A DNA stretch of 64,000 nt from Cristatella mucedo (lineage: Eukaryota; Bryozoa; Phylactolaemata; Cristatellidae): the NCBI GenBank assembly GCA_009760855.2, contig WPIO01000002.1, positions 9,890,001 to 9,954,000 on the forward strand. The letters run 5' to 3'. The notes beneath the pieces were generated by a model that was given only the letters and a program-made list of their open reading frames with translations, was not told the origin of the DNA and ran no database searches. Of the stretch, positions 26,501-39,019 are shown one piece after another. How positions within the stretch are numbered: the stretch's first letter is position 1; each line of letters starts with the position of its first letter. Made by a program: the position numbers and the translations under genes.

Positions 26501-29500
26501 GTAGAGTTTGGCATCTCGGGTCTTTCTACTTATCAAGCGTTTATCTTATGTATTTGGTAGCCGAATAAGGCTTTCACGTGAACTATTTCAGTAGAACCTT
26601 CTCCAATTTAATGCAGCTAGACGTGCCAAAGAGAAAGTCTAGTTTGACCAGTTTGCTGGCTCCAATTAACGGGCTAGTAGTCCCGATTTTCCCCTACCAT
26701 TACCCTGAAGAAAGCACTTGCCGTAACTTGAAGTGATAAGGGTCAACGATTCCAATTCATTTTGGCGATATGCCGATGCAGTGCAAACTGGAGTGCCTGC
26801 AACCAGGAAGTCATATTTGACCAGGGCGAGGTCTTTCAATGACCACCTCTGGTTTCAAACCTTTGCCGGGCTAGCAGGCCTCTTCTTAATGCTGGTTGGC
26901 GATCTATACATTCATGGCCGAGCTCTATTTGCAACCCCTAATTTTCTCAACAATCTAAGCGCAGTCAGGATGCCCGTAGACTGCTGGGACGAGGTCGTTG
27001 TTGTGTTGCCATTTGGGTTCGAAGGTTAGCCAGAAGGACCTCTCCATTTTACAGGTTAGTGGTTGGTTTCTGATTTGTTGTTTTTATTTTTATTTTTTTT
27101 GCATATTTTTAGAATCGCATGGAAATAGCCAAGTTGGCTAAGATATACGATTTCATGTGCTGTCGAGTTTTTTGATAATTACTCGAGGTACGAGGCTTGT
27201 TTTGGTACAGGTGGATTGAGTGGGTGTGGCTAGACACTGCGTCTAGCCACACCATATGATTCAGTATCTAGTTCGGCGCCCAGTTTTCTTAGACATAAGC
27301 GAGCCCACCTCGCTGCTCTGCTGATTTCCTATTTTTTTTTATTTATTAGAGGCAGCCTTCAGTAACTTTTTAATTCGCAGACATTGCCGGGTCAGATCAG
27401 TCCCAATCTTTCTGCTCGTTCGCCGGCTCTGTTAGGTACGTGCTGTTTGAGCCCATCGGCCCCTTTTGCATTTACATCACAGCTTTTCCGAATTCTTGAC
27501 GGCGACATAGATTCGGATTTTCTTTTAATTCCTACCTGTTTGGTCCCGTCAGTGTTTTTGTTGTGGTCGACATTGAGTAGGCTGCCCCCCATATTGCCGA
27601 CATTTACTGTCGACATTTTCCGATGTTTCGCTCTGCCTCGTGTTCGAGTGGCGGTGTGCTGCTCTCCAGTCACTTGGCATCAACTCGCTTGGCCGCGCCC
27701 CACGATGCTGGTTGAGTTGCCGCCGCCGTCATTCGTTGCAGGCGCATCCGTACTACAGCGCCCAGGCTGCAACTGCCGGCGCCGTTCCGTCGCCGTATGC
27801 CAATCCATACGCTCTCTCTCATGCCGGCCTAATGCACACCATGACCGACGGCGGAGCCTTCTCCTCGCACATGGCGATGAACGCTCTGGTGCAGCAGCAG
27901 AAAGCCGCTCGCGCCGACCGACTGGAGGTGCGTGCGCTCAGCGCCCGGCTGGTCGTCGCTGGCATCTCAGACGTATTGTGACGACGTGTGGCGGCCGATG
28001 CTTTGTCAGCTATTTTGAATGTGCCACACTCGTTCTTCTTTCTTCGTTGCTTCGGGGCTGTCAGCGAGAGATAGTTATTTATCTTATATTCGGCCCGCCA
28101 CTTGTGTTAAACTCGAAGTGCGACTGAGACTGTCGCACTCTATTCTCTGAAGCATGATCGGCTCATTTTAGATGCTAGGCTTGAAGGTTGTTGACGAGTC
28201 CAAGTATAGTCACCTGTCTTTTTCGAGCCTCCGAGGTTTTGGGTGTCGTGGCAGCAGTTATTGCTAGTGAGTGGCAACACCGTGTAGCTCACAATTCAAT
28301 GCAGTAACAGTAGTGAGCCCTCCTGACTTGGCCACGCTTCTTTCTCTCATTGTTGTGAGAAATGGACTTTTTGTTGGCTTGGCTACCGCATGCGCCCGAA
28401 AGCGCCTCTGGCTTTGAATACGCTCTAGAAAACGTCTATACAGGCTTTGTGGCTTGGCGGAGCCGAATGCCGATGCAGGCCGTACGTGGCTTCTCTTGCA
28501 ATCACCACAACACTGCTTAGCCTTTGCTTCAGTGTCCATTTTCCGGTGCTGCCTTGCAGTTAGTGTGATGGAAGCCGATGGAAGTATGTTTTGCATGGTG
28601 GCTCATGTAGCGGTGTGCATGAGCTTTGATCGAACTCGTGACATATGCCTCACCGTGATCAGTGTGAGCCAGCGTGTTAGCTGAGTCTTCCGGTGCCCTT
28701 TTGTTTGCAATATCTGTCTGCAGTGGCTTGCCGAAAGCTCTGTGCGTTCGAATCCAAGGTTTAAAACCACGGCCGACTTTCGTTGTCGACACATTTAGAC
28801 AGTTGGCAGGCATTGAGTGCCAGCAGTTCCGGTACCGGGAAGGGGCCACATCTCGAATTCTGTTTTTTTCTCTCTTCATCTTTACTTTTTGTCGTTCATG
28901 ACATTTCTTCATTTATCAGTTTTAAGATACAGTGACCACCCATTCAAGTCTGGCTTTCCGGCACCTCGAAGTTAGACGTTTGTGCTTGTATTTCTAAAAA
29001 TGGTCCTCGATTTTTTTAGTCCGACCGTATTTCACTGAATCTATTTTCTCGTTTCGGTTGGAGTTTGTGCGTGTACGTTTTCGTGGCCTGCTTGCAGAGT
29101 AGAAGCAGTACGGCAGAGTGGGGGGCGGCAAAAGGAAGGATGGCACTAGGTTAGCAGGCAAGGCATCCTCGGCCGAGTGGCTTATGTGCACAATAATCAA
29201 CTTCGACGTGTCTTCGTAGATGGTAGTTTTTAGGCAGCCGATTTTTTTCTTGCTGCAAGTAGCTGGAACGCCCGGTTCAATTTACGGTTCGATCGAAGCT
29301 TCAGCACTCGCACGTTACACTTCTGCTCGCTTGCTGCTCAAGTGATCGTCACTCGTGCCGGCTCGACCCACTGGGGGCGCCTCTGAAGTTCCCTCTTGGA
29401 CAAGGCTATTTTGGGCAGGACTCGTTTATTTAAATGCTAAAACTCGATTCGTGGGAAGAAGAGCGGAGCTTCGATGTTGCAAGTGTTTTATTTGCACAGA

Positions 29501-32500
29501 TGGACGACGGGCCGACTGCGCCACGATGTTGAAATCTGTTCATAGCGAGCAGGAGGTTGCAGCTAGGTGTGCACGGGTGGAGTTGTTCTTAGAAGAATCT
29601 GGGTTACTCACCGGCCTATATACCACCGGGGTCCTAGCCTTGCGTGCGGTAAGGCTCTTGCACTTTTGATGCACCAGGTAATAGGTTTGAGCAGCTTTCA
29701 GCAGGCAATTGAGGATTGCCTGCTGAAAGCTGCTGATGATAGCCAAGAGGCATCTCTGCTGCTAAGTAAATGCACCTAGTTCTTAGCTCACGGGTTATGT
29801 ACTCATACTTAACGACTCAAATCGTGGCTTCGAGTTATGCAGCAGGCAGTCGTTTATTGCCTGCTGCGAGGCATAGTAATTACAGGTTGTCTGAGGCTAT
29901 ATAAATAAGGTGATCGGTCAGGCGATCTTGAACTACCCTCCCCCTCCAGAACCAGCAGCAGTAGTTCAGGCTGTGTTGCCTCACAGTGTCGGTGCACCCA
30001 TATCAAGGCGAATCTCCATTTGTCGTCAAGGCACTGGGTTAGAGTGATTTGATTTTTGTTATTTATCATCGGCATGATCAATAGTCAATTGCCGGATCTA
30101 AGCTTAGGGTACAGTTAAATTAAGATATCTCAAAAGTCATTGCAAAGTCGTTTTAAGTTGGTTACTTGTCTGAGTATGCATGCATACGGCGCCAAGTAGG
30201 TTTGATTTAGTTCCTATTTAACCTGCAAGAGGTGTGAACCCAATGGCTTATGACGCCAAAAAGATGATTGACGCCTCGAGCTTTGTGCCAGTGATGTCCA
30301 AGGATATGTCAGGAGAGACACGATCCAATAGTTTGTGCGGTCAATTACAAGGCTGCCTAGCGTTTGACCGGTTAATTTGTGAATATGGCACTGCCTAATA
30401 TTCAAGTGCTGCAGCCACTTTACTCCGGTTTAAGCGGGAAATGCATTGGCATGCTTTTAACGGTGCGGTTATCTATTATGGATGGCCGAAGCTTGCGTTC
30501 TGCCACTCCCGTGTGTTGGGTCCCCGAGCTCGATCTCAAGTGCCTATCGTAGTTACTGCACCCGGTTGCGGCTGTCTGTAGCATGGGCAGCACTTGCCGA
30601 CGGCCCTCCCCCTGTACCAACGACCAGCCGATTCTGGCTTGCTCGGTGTGTGGCCGTTGCTTCATTGAGCTCCCCGGCTGTGCCGCCCCACCGCGCCCAC
30701 CCCCACGGTTGGCCTGCTACAGTTTCTGTGCTTATGCAGGTCTGCCGCGTCTTTCAACGCGGCGAGTGCACTCGTCCAGAAGGCGAGTGCCGGTTTGCTC
30801 ACCCTCCTAGTCACGTGGCCGTCAGTAATGGCTTCGTCGTCGTCTGTATGGACTTTGCTAAGGGAAAGTGCTCCAGAGAGACGTGTCGATATTTCCACCC
30901 GCCTGCTCAGCTATTGGCCAAAGTCAACCAGCAGCTGCACCACCACAGAGCCACCTCTTCGGCTGCTTCCGCTGCTGCTGTCGCCGCCGCCGCCGCCATC
31001 GCCGCTGCACCTGCTGCTGCTGCTGCCGCCGCAGCTCTCACTGCTGCTACTGCCAACGGCGGCATCCCTGCATTCGGCAGCACTGCTCCGGTGGCGGCCG
31101 CCACCACCAGTGGTCCTTCTCCGGCTGCACCTGCTGCTTCCGTGGCCATGGTACGCCAGCAGTGTGCGCTGCTGCAGCTGCTGCCACTCTGCCTAGCTGC
31201 TGCGCCAGTTGCTCGCGCGCATGCGTGCTGCTCTTTGCTAGCCTATTTCCGTGGGCCAGCGTGACAGACAGACAGATAGGCTGGATGTCCTTGGACCAAG
31301 CAGTCGGTTAAACTGGCACTGCTGATTTGCGATCTCATAGCCTTATTAAGCATGTGAATTTGGTGTGGCGATCGAAATTTGAGGCCGGGCCTTGGCGGCG
31401 CTCGTGCCTATGCCGCCGCATCTTTACTTTAGCATTTGCACTTGATTAGTGGCCTACTTAGCTCTCCTGCTACTTATTCCAGAAAGTAGCTTGCCCTTTT
31501 TTGCTTTACCTGTTCTTGCAATTGTCCTTTGACACTGACTCGACGTCTGATCGTTCAACTTTAGTAATTTTAAGTGATAGTCGAAGCAACTCGGGTGCCA
31601 GTCGTGGCCCCAGTGCAACTGGTTTTCACGCGTTAGCTGCAGGATTGGCAGCTGTCGGCATCAGTAGGAATTCTGCTGTCGGGTCCATTTTTCTCTCTCG
31701 TTTGCCCTTGAGTCATTTAGATCGTATCGAGCATTTCTAAGCTCACGGATGGCGAACTGCTTGGAATGTCGGGCATCGTGCAGCGTCCCCACCCCTCGTT
31801 GGTGCTGGTGTGGGCTTTGCATGGCCAGCTCTGGCAGTGCATGCGCCAATCAATCACCCTCAATCCTGCCCTCAGGGGCTTTGTGGCCAGCGAAATAGCC
31901 GGACGTCGGGGCAGGGGTCGCTGGCTCCCAAAGGTTTTTTAGTCGATGGTATGCGGGCTTCTTCCGTAATAGACCCACCCCAACTGCTTCCTGTTGGAGC
32001 ATAAGCACCGCTTCCTGTTGGAGCATAAGCAACGGCATGCTGCGTTTGTTGCCAGTCGAGATGACTTTTATAGATTGCCCCTCTCGTTCTAAGGCTTTGC
32101 ATTCGTCTCGCTTGCCGACTGTGATGTGACCTGCTGCTGCTGCTGCTGCTGCTGCTGTGGCTGTGGCTGCTGCTGCCGCTACGTTTCGTCTGACTAATCG
32201 GCTGCTGTCCCAGGTGCAGAACATGGCTGCTTCCGAGGTCTTGACGAGCCAGCAAGCGGCAAAGAAGCGACCGCGAGACATCGCTGACGACCTTGTCGTG
32301 GTACAGCGCTTTGTGCTTTGGCATGGCGTGCTTCTGGTGGCCTCGCTGCTCTGAGCCACGCGTTCGGCCCAACCCACTCCCGGCTTGGCAGTGTGCTCCC
32401 GGTGCGCACGGTGTGTTGTGCCCGTGATGTGCAGCCATTGCAGGCACGCTGGTTATATGATTTTTGGCTGTTGCTTGCCTCCTAGGCTTGGCCAAGCCTA

Positions 32501-35500
32501 CACCATCATGTGTAGCAGTAGCAGCAGCCATTCCTGCTGCTGCATGTCATTTGTTGCCAGCACACTCCTTTCCTTCTAACCTAGTGGATCTCTGCCTCCT
32601 CTGCTGCTGGTTTTCACTGCAGCAGCTGCCCCATCGGTGGACGTGGTGTCTTGCTGTTCGTCGTTGCTGCTACTGGCAGCTGCCCCATTCGGCGTCCAGT
32701 TAAATATCCGCTAGTTTTGCTTGCCACGTGCGTGAAACGACGCCCTGCTTGCGTATGCTAGGCCAGGCAGAGGCTGGTTGCCCGGTTTGTGCAAGAACAT
32801 GTTTGCTCTCTTGCAGTGCATCTGTGGCTAGCGTCCTCGTGAATATTTTAATGCTGTGACCTCGGCAGCCAGCGTAGCCCATTAGTGCAGTGCAAGATAG
32901 ATAGCCGTGCAACTCTCATGCTTGAGATGAGCATGCTTCCGGTGCATCTGGCTGCATGCCGTTGATGCAGCCACGGCCTGCAGCTTGTGCAACCGTCACT
33001 AGTGTGACACCGACGTCTATAATAACAGAGGGACTTTCGTACTGACCCGAGGAGCGAACTGCAAAAATTGCGCACTTCGGCTCGCAGCCATCCCCAGTAC
33101 GACTGAACCGAGCTGTTCCTCCTTCGCTCGTCGAGGTTCATGCTGCTCGTGAACGCCAGAGGAAAGCCACTCACCATTCGGTGCAATGCTTGGCCGATGC
33201 TCCTGGCAAGACGGCGTGGGCGTGATGCACACGTGGAGCCTTACAGGACCGGCCACGCACCATGGGGAATTCATGCCGCAGGCAACCAAACGTTCAGCAA
33301 GTCGTGACCTGTGCATTCTAGGCTTAATCGGCATGTCGAGAAAGAATGCCAGAAACCGTCGTGGAGAACCGGAGTTTTGTGGATGATGTTGGCAGGACTC
33401 TCTCCTGATATAGACAACGAGGTCTCGCTTTATAAGGGAAAGAAAAGACAGTTGGTTTTGAATGCTGCCGGTGAACCTGTCACACCCCACCGTGAAGCTC
33501 TCACATCCACTGTGCTGCCGGAACAGCCAGACAGACCGGTGATCCAGCTCAGCCGAGTGTGACTGCTCTGCCAAATAGCCTATGTGGATGACCTGTGGAT
33601 TCACCTGCCGTGCCCTCTCCTACGCAGCCTGTCATGATTCTGTACTCTCGAGCTACCTTTAGTCCAGGTCGAGATTTGCAAGAGGTGCAGCTATGCCTGA
33701 TCGTATCAGCCACATCGTTGTGCAGTCAGTGGTCACTTTTTTAAATTGAAGCTGACTTGGGTCTGGATTCATTAATCGTTTTTTCACAGGATTATGTTAT
33801 CCTAACCCTGTACAGAATAGGGGTCAACATAAATCCGTGCAGTAGATTGTGCTTTAATTGCCAGGCATACTATTCGGGTTCAAGCTGGACACTATTACCT
33901 TATTATTCATGTAAGACTAGGTAGCACCAGCAGTTGCACCAGTTTTTTTTTGCCATGGGATCTACTGAGGTCTTTTCGGTCCAGCTGCTTGGATGTGAAC
34001 CGTTTTTTGTAGTGAGCACAGCTTTTTCAAAGTACCTACACGACTTGCAGTCGTATCTTGCACTGCCGGTTAATTTGTCAGCACTACTAGTTGGAAAACG
34101 GCCTGGTTGGTCTTGTCGTTTAAATTAGGGGGTGTTTGAATGAGTGTATTGCTCTGATGTACATTTTTTTGAAAACCGGTGAAAGCGTGGTTGTTTCCGC
34201 GATCGTCGACACGTGTTTCGTCATGGTCCAAGATATCTTGTTGCACAAGCAGCGTATTCTTCCGGCTTCTTTTTTGTCGCAGTCTGTCTCCCTATACAGC
34301 CACCACTTCACGTAGCCCTCGAGACTCCAAACAAGGCTTTGTAAAGTTGCAACCGAGGATCTCTATTTGGCTGGTTGTGTGCGCCTTTATCTTTCGTTGA
34401 GCGTACCGAGCAATTTTGGTTTAGGCAAGTTAAGTAGAACCTGTTCGTATGCATACCATCATGCGTGCCTTTTGTATACACACCATCCGATGGACCTTTT
34501 GCGTGCATAAATACAGACTATGCATGCAGCAAGGGATCCATTGGATAGCTCGGATTCGTTGCAGCAACGCCCTTCACACATCTAGTTTAGCAGTGTTTAC
34601 AAACGGGTGCAAAAGAAACGATGCATTTACATTTAAGAAAAACTGGCCGATTATGAAACAAGTTGGGCTAAGTTGCAACAATATCTTTGCCCGAGGATAC
34701 GGGTGTCCTAAGCAAGTTATCCATCTTAGTATCTTGAGGAAAAGCGATACAGGCATATCGAAGGCCAGACCCTGGTCATCGTGGAAAAAGTGAGTTCACT
34801 ATAAGTGATCAATTACTTGACCGGGCTTCGGGCCAGCTGGGAGTGGCACATCAATCGGCTTATCGAGCAAAAGGATTTCCGTCATTTAGAAGATGAAACT
34901 TTTTTTAATTATAGCTTATAGGCCTTAATCATTAGTGGCAAACATAAGATTTTTGCCGACTAGCTGGATTTTTGAAGCTATCCACCCAAGTCTCTCTAGG
35001 TGAATGGAAAGCGGTTCTTACCGGCAGATTTCCAGGCTGCTAGTAAAAAATCCTAGCTGATTAAACAGCCTCTTTTTGTATAGCAACAGAAGAGCCTTCA
35101 AGGCTATCACCACCACTTGCAGTGGCGATAAAGGATCGCCCACTGCAGGAATCGAACCCACGACCTCGGGACCAAGGTCGTGAAAGCAACCACCTTACCT
35201 AGTGTGCCATCACGGCTGCAATTAATATGCTTTCGAGCATATCTCGAAATTACTTATCAGGCCAGCGATGTGTGCTACACGGGCGACACAACTGTTTTTT
35301 CTTTTTAATTTGCCCGATTGCACAATAGCTTTTCGTCATAGACAGCAAACGAATGAACTTCATGCACAAGGGACTTAACTCACTACCGACTGTCACTACA
35401 CCCCCTGACTTAACTGTATTTAAAAAGGAGCTTAAAGCCTACATGCCCATCAAAACATTTGCCCGTCAGCGTGGATTGTTGTTAATGTGTTAGTGTGCAT

Positions 35501-38500
35501 GGTGATACTGCATAATGAACAGATTAAATCATGCTTATGGGCACGTAACATGCATGGTTGAATAGTGATCCGGCTTCTCAAGCTAAAAGCCACGGCTTGC
35601 CACTTGACAGTTTGAGTTGATGCTCGTCCTTGTAATGGTTTTGATTAACGAACTTCTAATAGCTATCCAAATCGTTCACAATGTATGCAGATGCTGTCTT
35701 GATACTTCATCCGGCATTTTTGCAACCTTGAACTTGGTTTGACTGCACCTCCGTGACCTAGTAACCACAAACAGCCCAAAATCTGCTCTGATGGCCTTCA
35801 TCTGGGGGTTAGCCCAATGTCATTTTGTCAGTCATTATCACCTCTTACGACGATCAGTGTAGATATCTTATTCTGTTGCAGCCCACAGTTGCTGCAGTGC
35901 CAGTGTCCATGGGCGTCCCTTACATGAAGCGCCAGGCTATTGACAGCAAGGGCGGCATACCGATATACCAGCCAGCTGCCGCCGCTGCCGCCATGGCTGC
36001 TGCAGCTGCTTACCAGCCGTATGCAGCCGCAGCAGCCGCCGCCGCAGCAGCAGCAGCCATGCCGCAACAGCCGACCGGTGCTTACTTACCATTCGGCTGT
36101 AAGTCAAGCCACAATGCTCCCCTGCTGCCTCGTGTTTGGGTTTGTTTTCTGCCAACCTCTGTTGTTTGTACCTGCTTTATGTGACTCATTCCTCTTTGTA
36201 CTTGGATTAGCATTCATCGATAGGGGTTTGCCTCTCTGGGCCTTGCTTCTATGGCTCCCTGGATTTTTTTTGGGCAATCGTTCAGCACTTTATCTTTACC
36301 AGCATTTGCTCAGTGCTGTGTGTCTAGTGTGTTGTTGAATTCCAATAGCTGTCAGATCAAACTCACTCATGTGCGTGAATAGGAATGTAGGGTAGATTGT
36401 GTGGCGAGGGCTATTTTCGGCCTTCCATTGTGCTCCGCGTCCTCCCCTCCCCCCTGTAGTTACTCGGACTAATATGCACTTTCTCAAATCTTGATGCATC
36501 CGGAATGGTGATGCCTAAGTGGTGAAGGCTGATGGCTTTTGACCATACAGGAGAATAGCCATACATTTTTGACTACTATATACTGCATGCATGCCTAATG
36601 TCTTGCATATGTGAAGATGTCATTTGCACTGCAAACAATCTAATTGGAGGTTGGGCCTGTGCGATTTTTAATAAGCTCTTATGCGCCACGACATGGTTAA
36701 CCTCTAGCAAGAGGTCCAGGTAACATTACCACAATAGTACTGAAAGTAGTTTCTGTGTCGTGGCAGGACAGAATCAGACTTAGGCACAGTGCTCCAACCT
36801 ATCCCAAAGATGTTCCATGGGATTTTGGTCCTCAGGCAACTAACTCGGCAAACTCGTGACCTTTTAGCATCTAAAATTTGCTTCTTATTGTCTTGCTGCC
36901 AAATGTAATTTCCCCCCAGAATATCTCTAGCAGTTAGAATACCAGCATTTTCTTTTAGCTTTTGGGCTACACACGAGGAAGTCCATTGATAAATATGGTG
37001 CAAAGTTTGACACTGGAGGATCAGGAGCCATGCCAAGCCACGACACTTCTGCCAAATTTCTCTGTTGGCTGGAGACAGTCTGTTTGATATATCTAAATCT
37101 TTCCACCTACTCACCGACGGTCTTCGTTTGCTGTTAGCAAAAAAGCATGAACTTTGACTCGTATATGCATACAACTCAACTCCGCGGTTTGTGCCGTTTA
37201 GGGGACCCGGTCTCGAACCCATCTGATGTGATCTCTTCTCTGTCGCTCGGTAAGCAAAGGGTTGCTTTTGGCATCACATTATGCCTTGCCTGGCAAACTT
37301 CCGACAGACCCTTTTTGGTTATGGCTGCACCGGTAGTGGTCGCCTGAGACTGAGAATGCTCAGGGAGTGGTTTCTTCCGTCGCCGAAGAGCAAGCACCTT
37401 CAGGTGAAAGTCACACCCCCGGGTTGTCTTCCTTGACCTGATCTGTGCACAGCCTGTTAGCCATACTGCCGTGCATTTGAAGCTTCTTGAGATGGTAACT
37501 AGCCGATGGCTGATGAGCCCTTGCTTTTCGGTTGCTAAGGCCGATTCCATACAAGACCTACAGTCGTAGTGCTAGCACGCTTGTGTTAATAATAATAATA
37601 ATATTGCACTTGATAAAGCGCCCTCAGAGAACTTAATCTCTTTCTAGGCGCTTTACATTTGCTGCAAAGTGATACGCAATAGAATAGTAAGTAAAATCAT
37701 GCTTGAAAAACATGTTGAACTAGGTGTGTGCCCATCCGGGGATACGATGGCCTATTTCTGGCGACCGTGTGGCATGAAGAAGGATTTAGCACATCGTAAC
37801 CATTGCTGAAGCCCAGCCATCTGTGACAGTGTAGGTCGTGTGCCCTGGGCTCCTACTACCCGTCCTCAAGCACCACCCGTAGGGCCTCCCAGCACTATGG
37901 GTGCACTCATGTGGGTTTTTTGTTGGTCTCGGTTGTGGCTGGTATCAATCGCCTAACAATTGAAGTCTTCAAAGCCACGAGAGCTTCACTGAGTCATAGT
38001 AGAAGTAGTCATAGCATGGTCGCAGAAGAACGCTGCGTTACGAAAGTGCAGCTGCGTTACGAAAGTGCACCGTCTTGCCACGTGACACTGCATTGCCACG
38101 TGATGGACGTGCGCCACCTTGCCTCGTGACTGACGAACTTTCTCGCAGGACTTGCTCGCCCTGTCTCTTTGAAACTTGTGTGTGCGCGCGAGTGCTACTA
38201 CCGCATTCAACCAGGGCTGACCGACGTGCTGCCATGACACAGGCCACAACTCGTTGGCTCCGTGTCCCTTCTGGCTCTGCAGTCAGGCTCGCTTCTCCAC
38301 GTGGCCCCCCTTCTTCCCACACACGTTGGTGCACTTTTTTAAACGCATCGATCGTTACTCGACGGCCTTTTACCGACTAGCGGTGCGAGCTTTGGCATCT
38401 CTCGTTTTGCGCATGTGCTTGCCTGCTGGTGCCGTTGCTGCTTTACCGCCCCGGTAGCTAGCTGCCCCCCTCCGTGCTTCCTTGCTTGCCCAGCAGGGCG

Positions 38501-38958
38501 CGTGTGCTCAGCCGTGGCGGCAGAGGTGGCTGCCTCCACTTGAGGCACCCGATGTAGCGCTGCTGCCTTCTGCTTCTGCCTATCGGCGTGTGCATCGCGG
38601 TGTCGTGCTGCTCGAAGCGCCTCTTGCTGCCGCCGCCGCAGCGCCATTGCACTAACCGGCAGCCGTTCTCGCATCGTGCACGGAGTTTGTTTTGTGTGTG
38701 CCTGCAGCCTTTGCTGCCCCACTCACGGCCAACACCAACCTGCTTGGTCCTGCTGCCGCTGCAGCTGCTATGGCGGCCGCTTCCAATGGCTTTGGCACCA
38801 ATACCGATAGCGTCACGTATATTGACGATAACAACCAGGTAGGCACGAAAGCAGTAGAGCTGGCGCGTTCACTAACAGCCTGTGCTGCCAGCAGCTCGTC
38901 GAGTTGGTTGAGTTGCCCGCTCGGCAGCGCTTATGCTTTGTCAGCCTGCGCTACCGCG

Positions 38959-39019
<61 letters not shown>

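Larger units (their letters stand above)
25681..27380 (+). other. MBNL intron 3
   Basis: Contains a small TIR element (26430-26584) and a perfect 13-bp hairpin (27223-27253). No other exon recognised. Confidence 0.65.
27928..30739 (+). other. MBNL intron 5
   Basis: Two hairpins with UGCCUGCUG arms lie at 29690-29734 and 29839-29867. The rest shows only unconserved short frames and no clear transposon. Confidence 0.65.
32301..35881 (+). other. MBNL intron 7
   Basis: Holds an antisense SINE 1 (35049-35219) and a LINE C-terminal fragment (35345-35490). The segment 32301-35048 has no recognised feature; the long frames near 33017-33604 resemble no family that I know. Confidence 0.65.
36099..38707 (+). 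other. MBNL intron 8
   Basis: Contains a possible transposase remnant on the minus strand (36704-37120) and an antisense LINE tail (37589-37730). The segment 37731-38707 shows no recognised feature apart from a tandem GCTGCGTTACGAAAGTGCA duplication near 38030-38070. Confidence 0.6.

Noticed and set aside
27384-28127. A 247-codon open frame that covers exon 4, intron 4 and exon 5
   Set aside because: It reads exon 5 in the wrong frame and ignores clear splice sites. The [14 protein letters not shown] join proves the other frame.
29690-29734. Reading the 20-bp hairpin as a microRNA precursor
   Set aside because: The stem does not extend beyond 20 bp and the loop is only 5 nt, too small for a typical pre-miRNA.
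33017-33604. 195-codon minus-strand frame in MBNL intron 7
   Set aside because: No recognisable motif and no splice or start context. The opposite strand is equally open in part.
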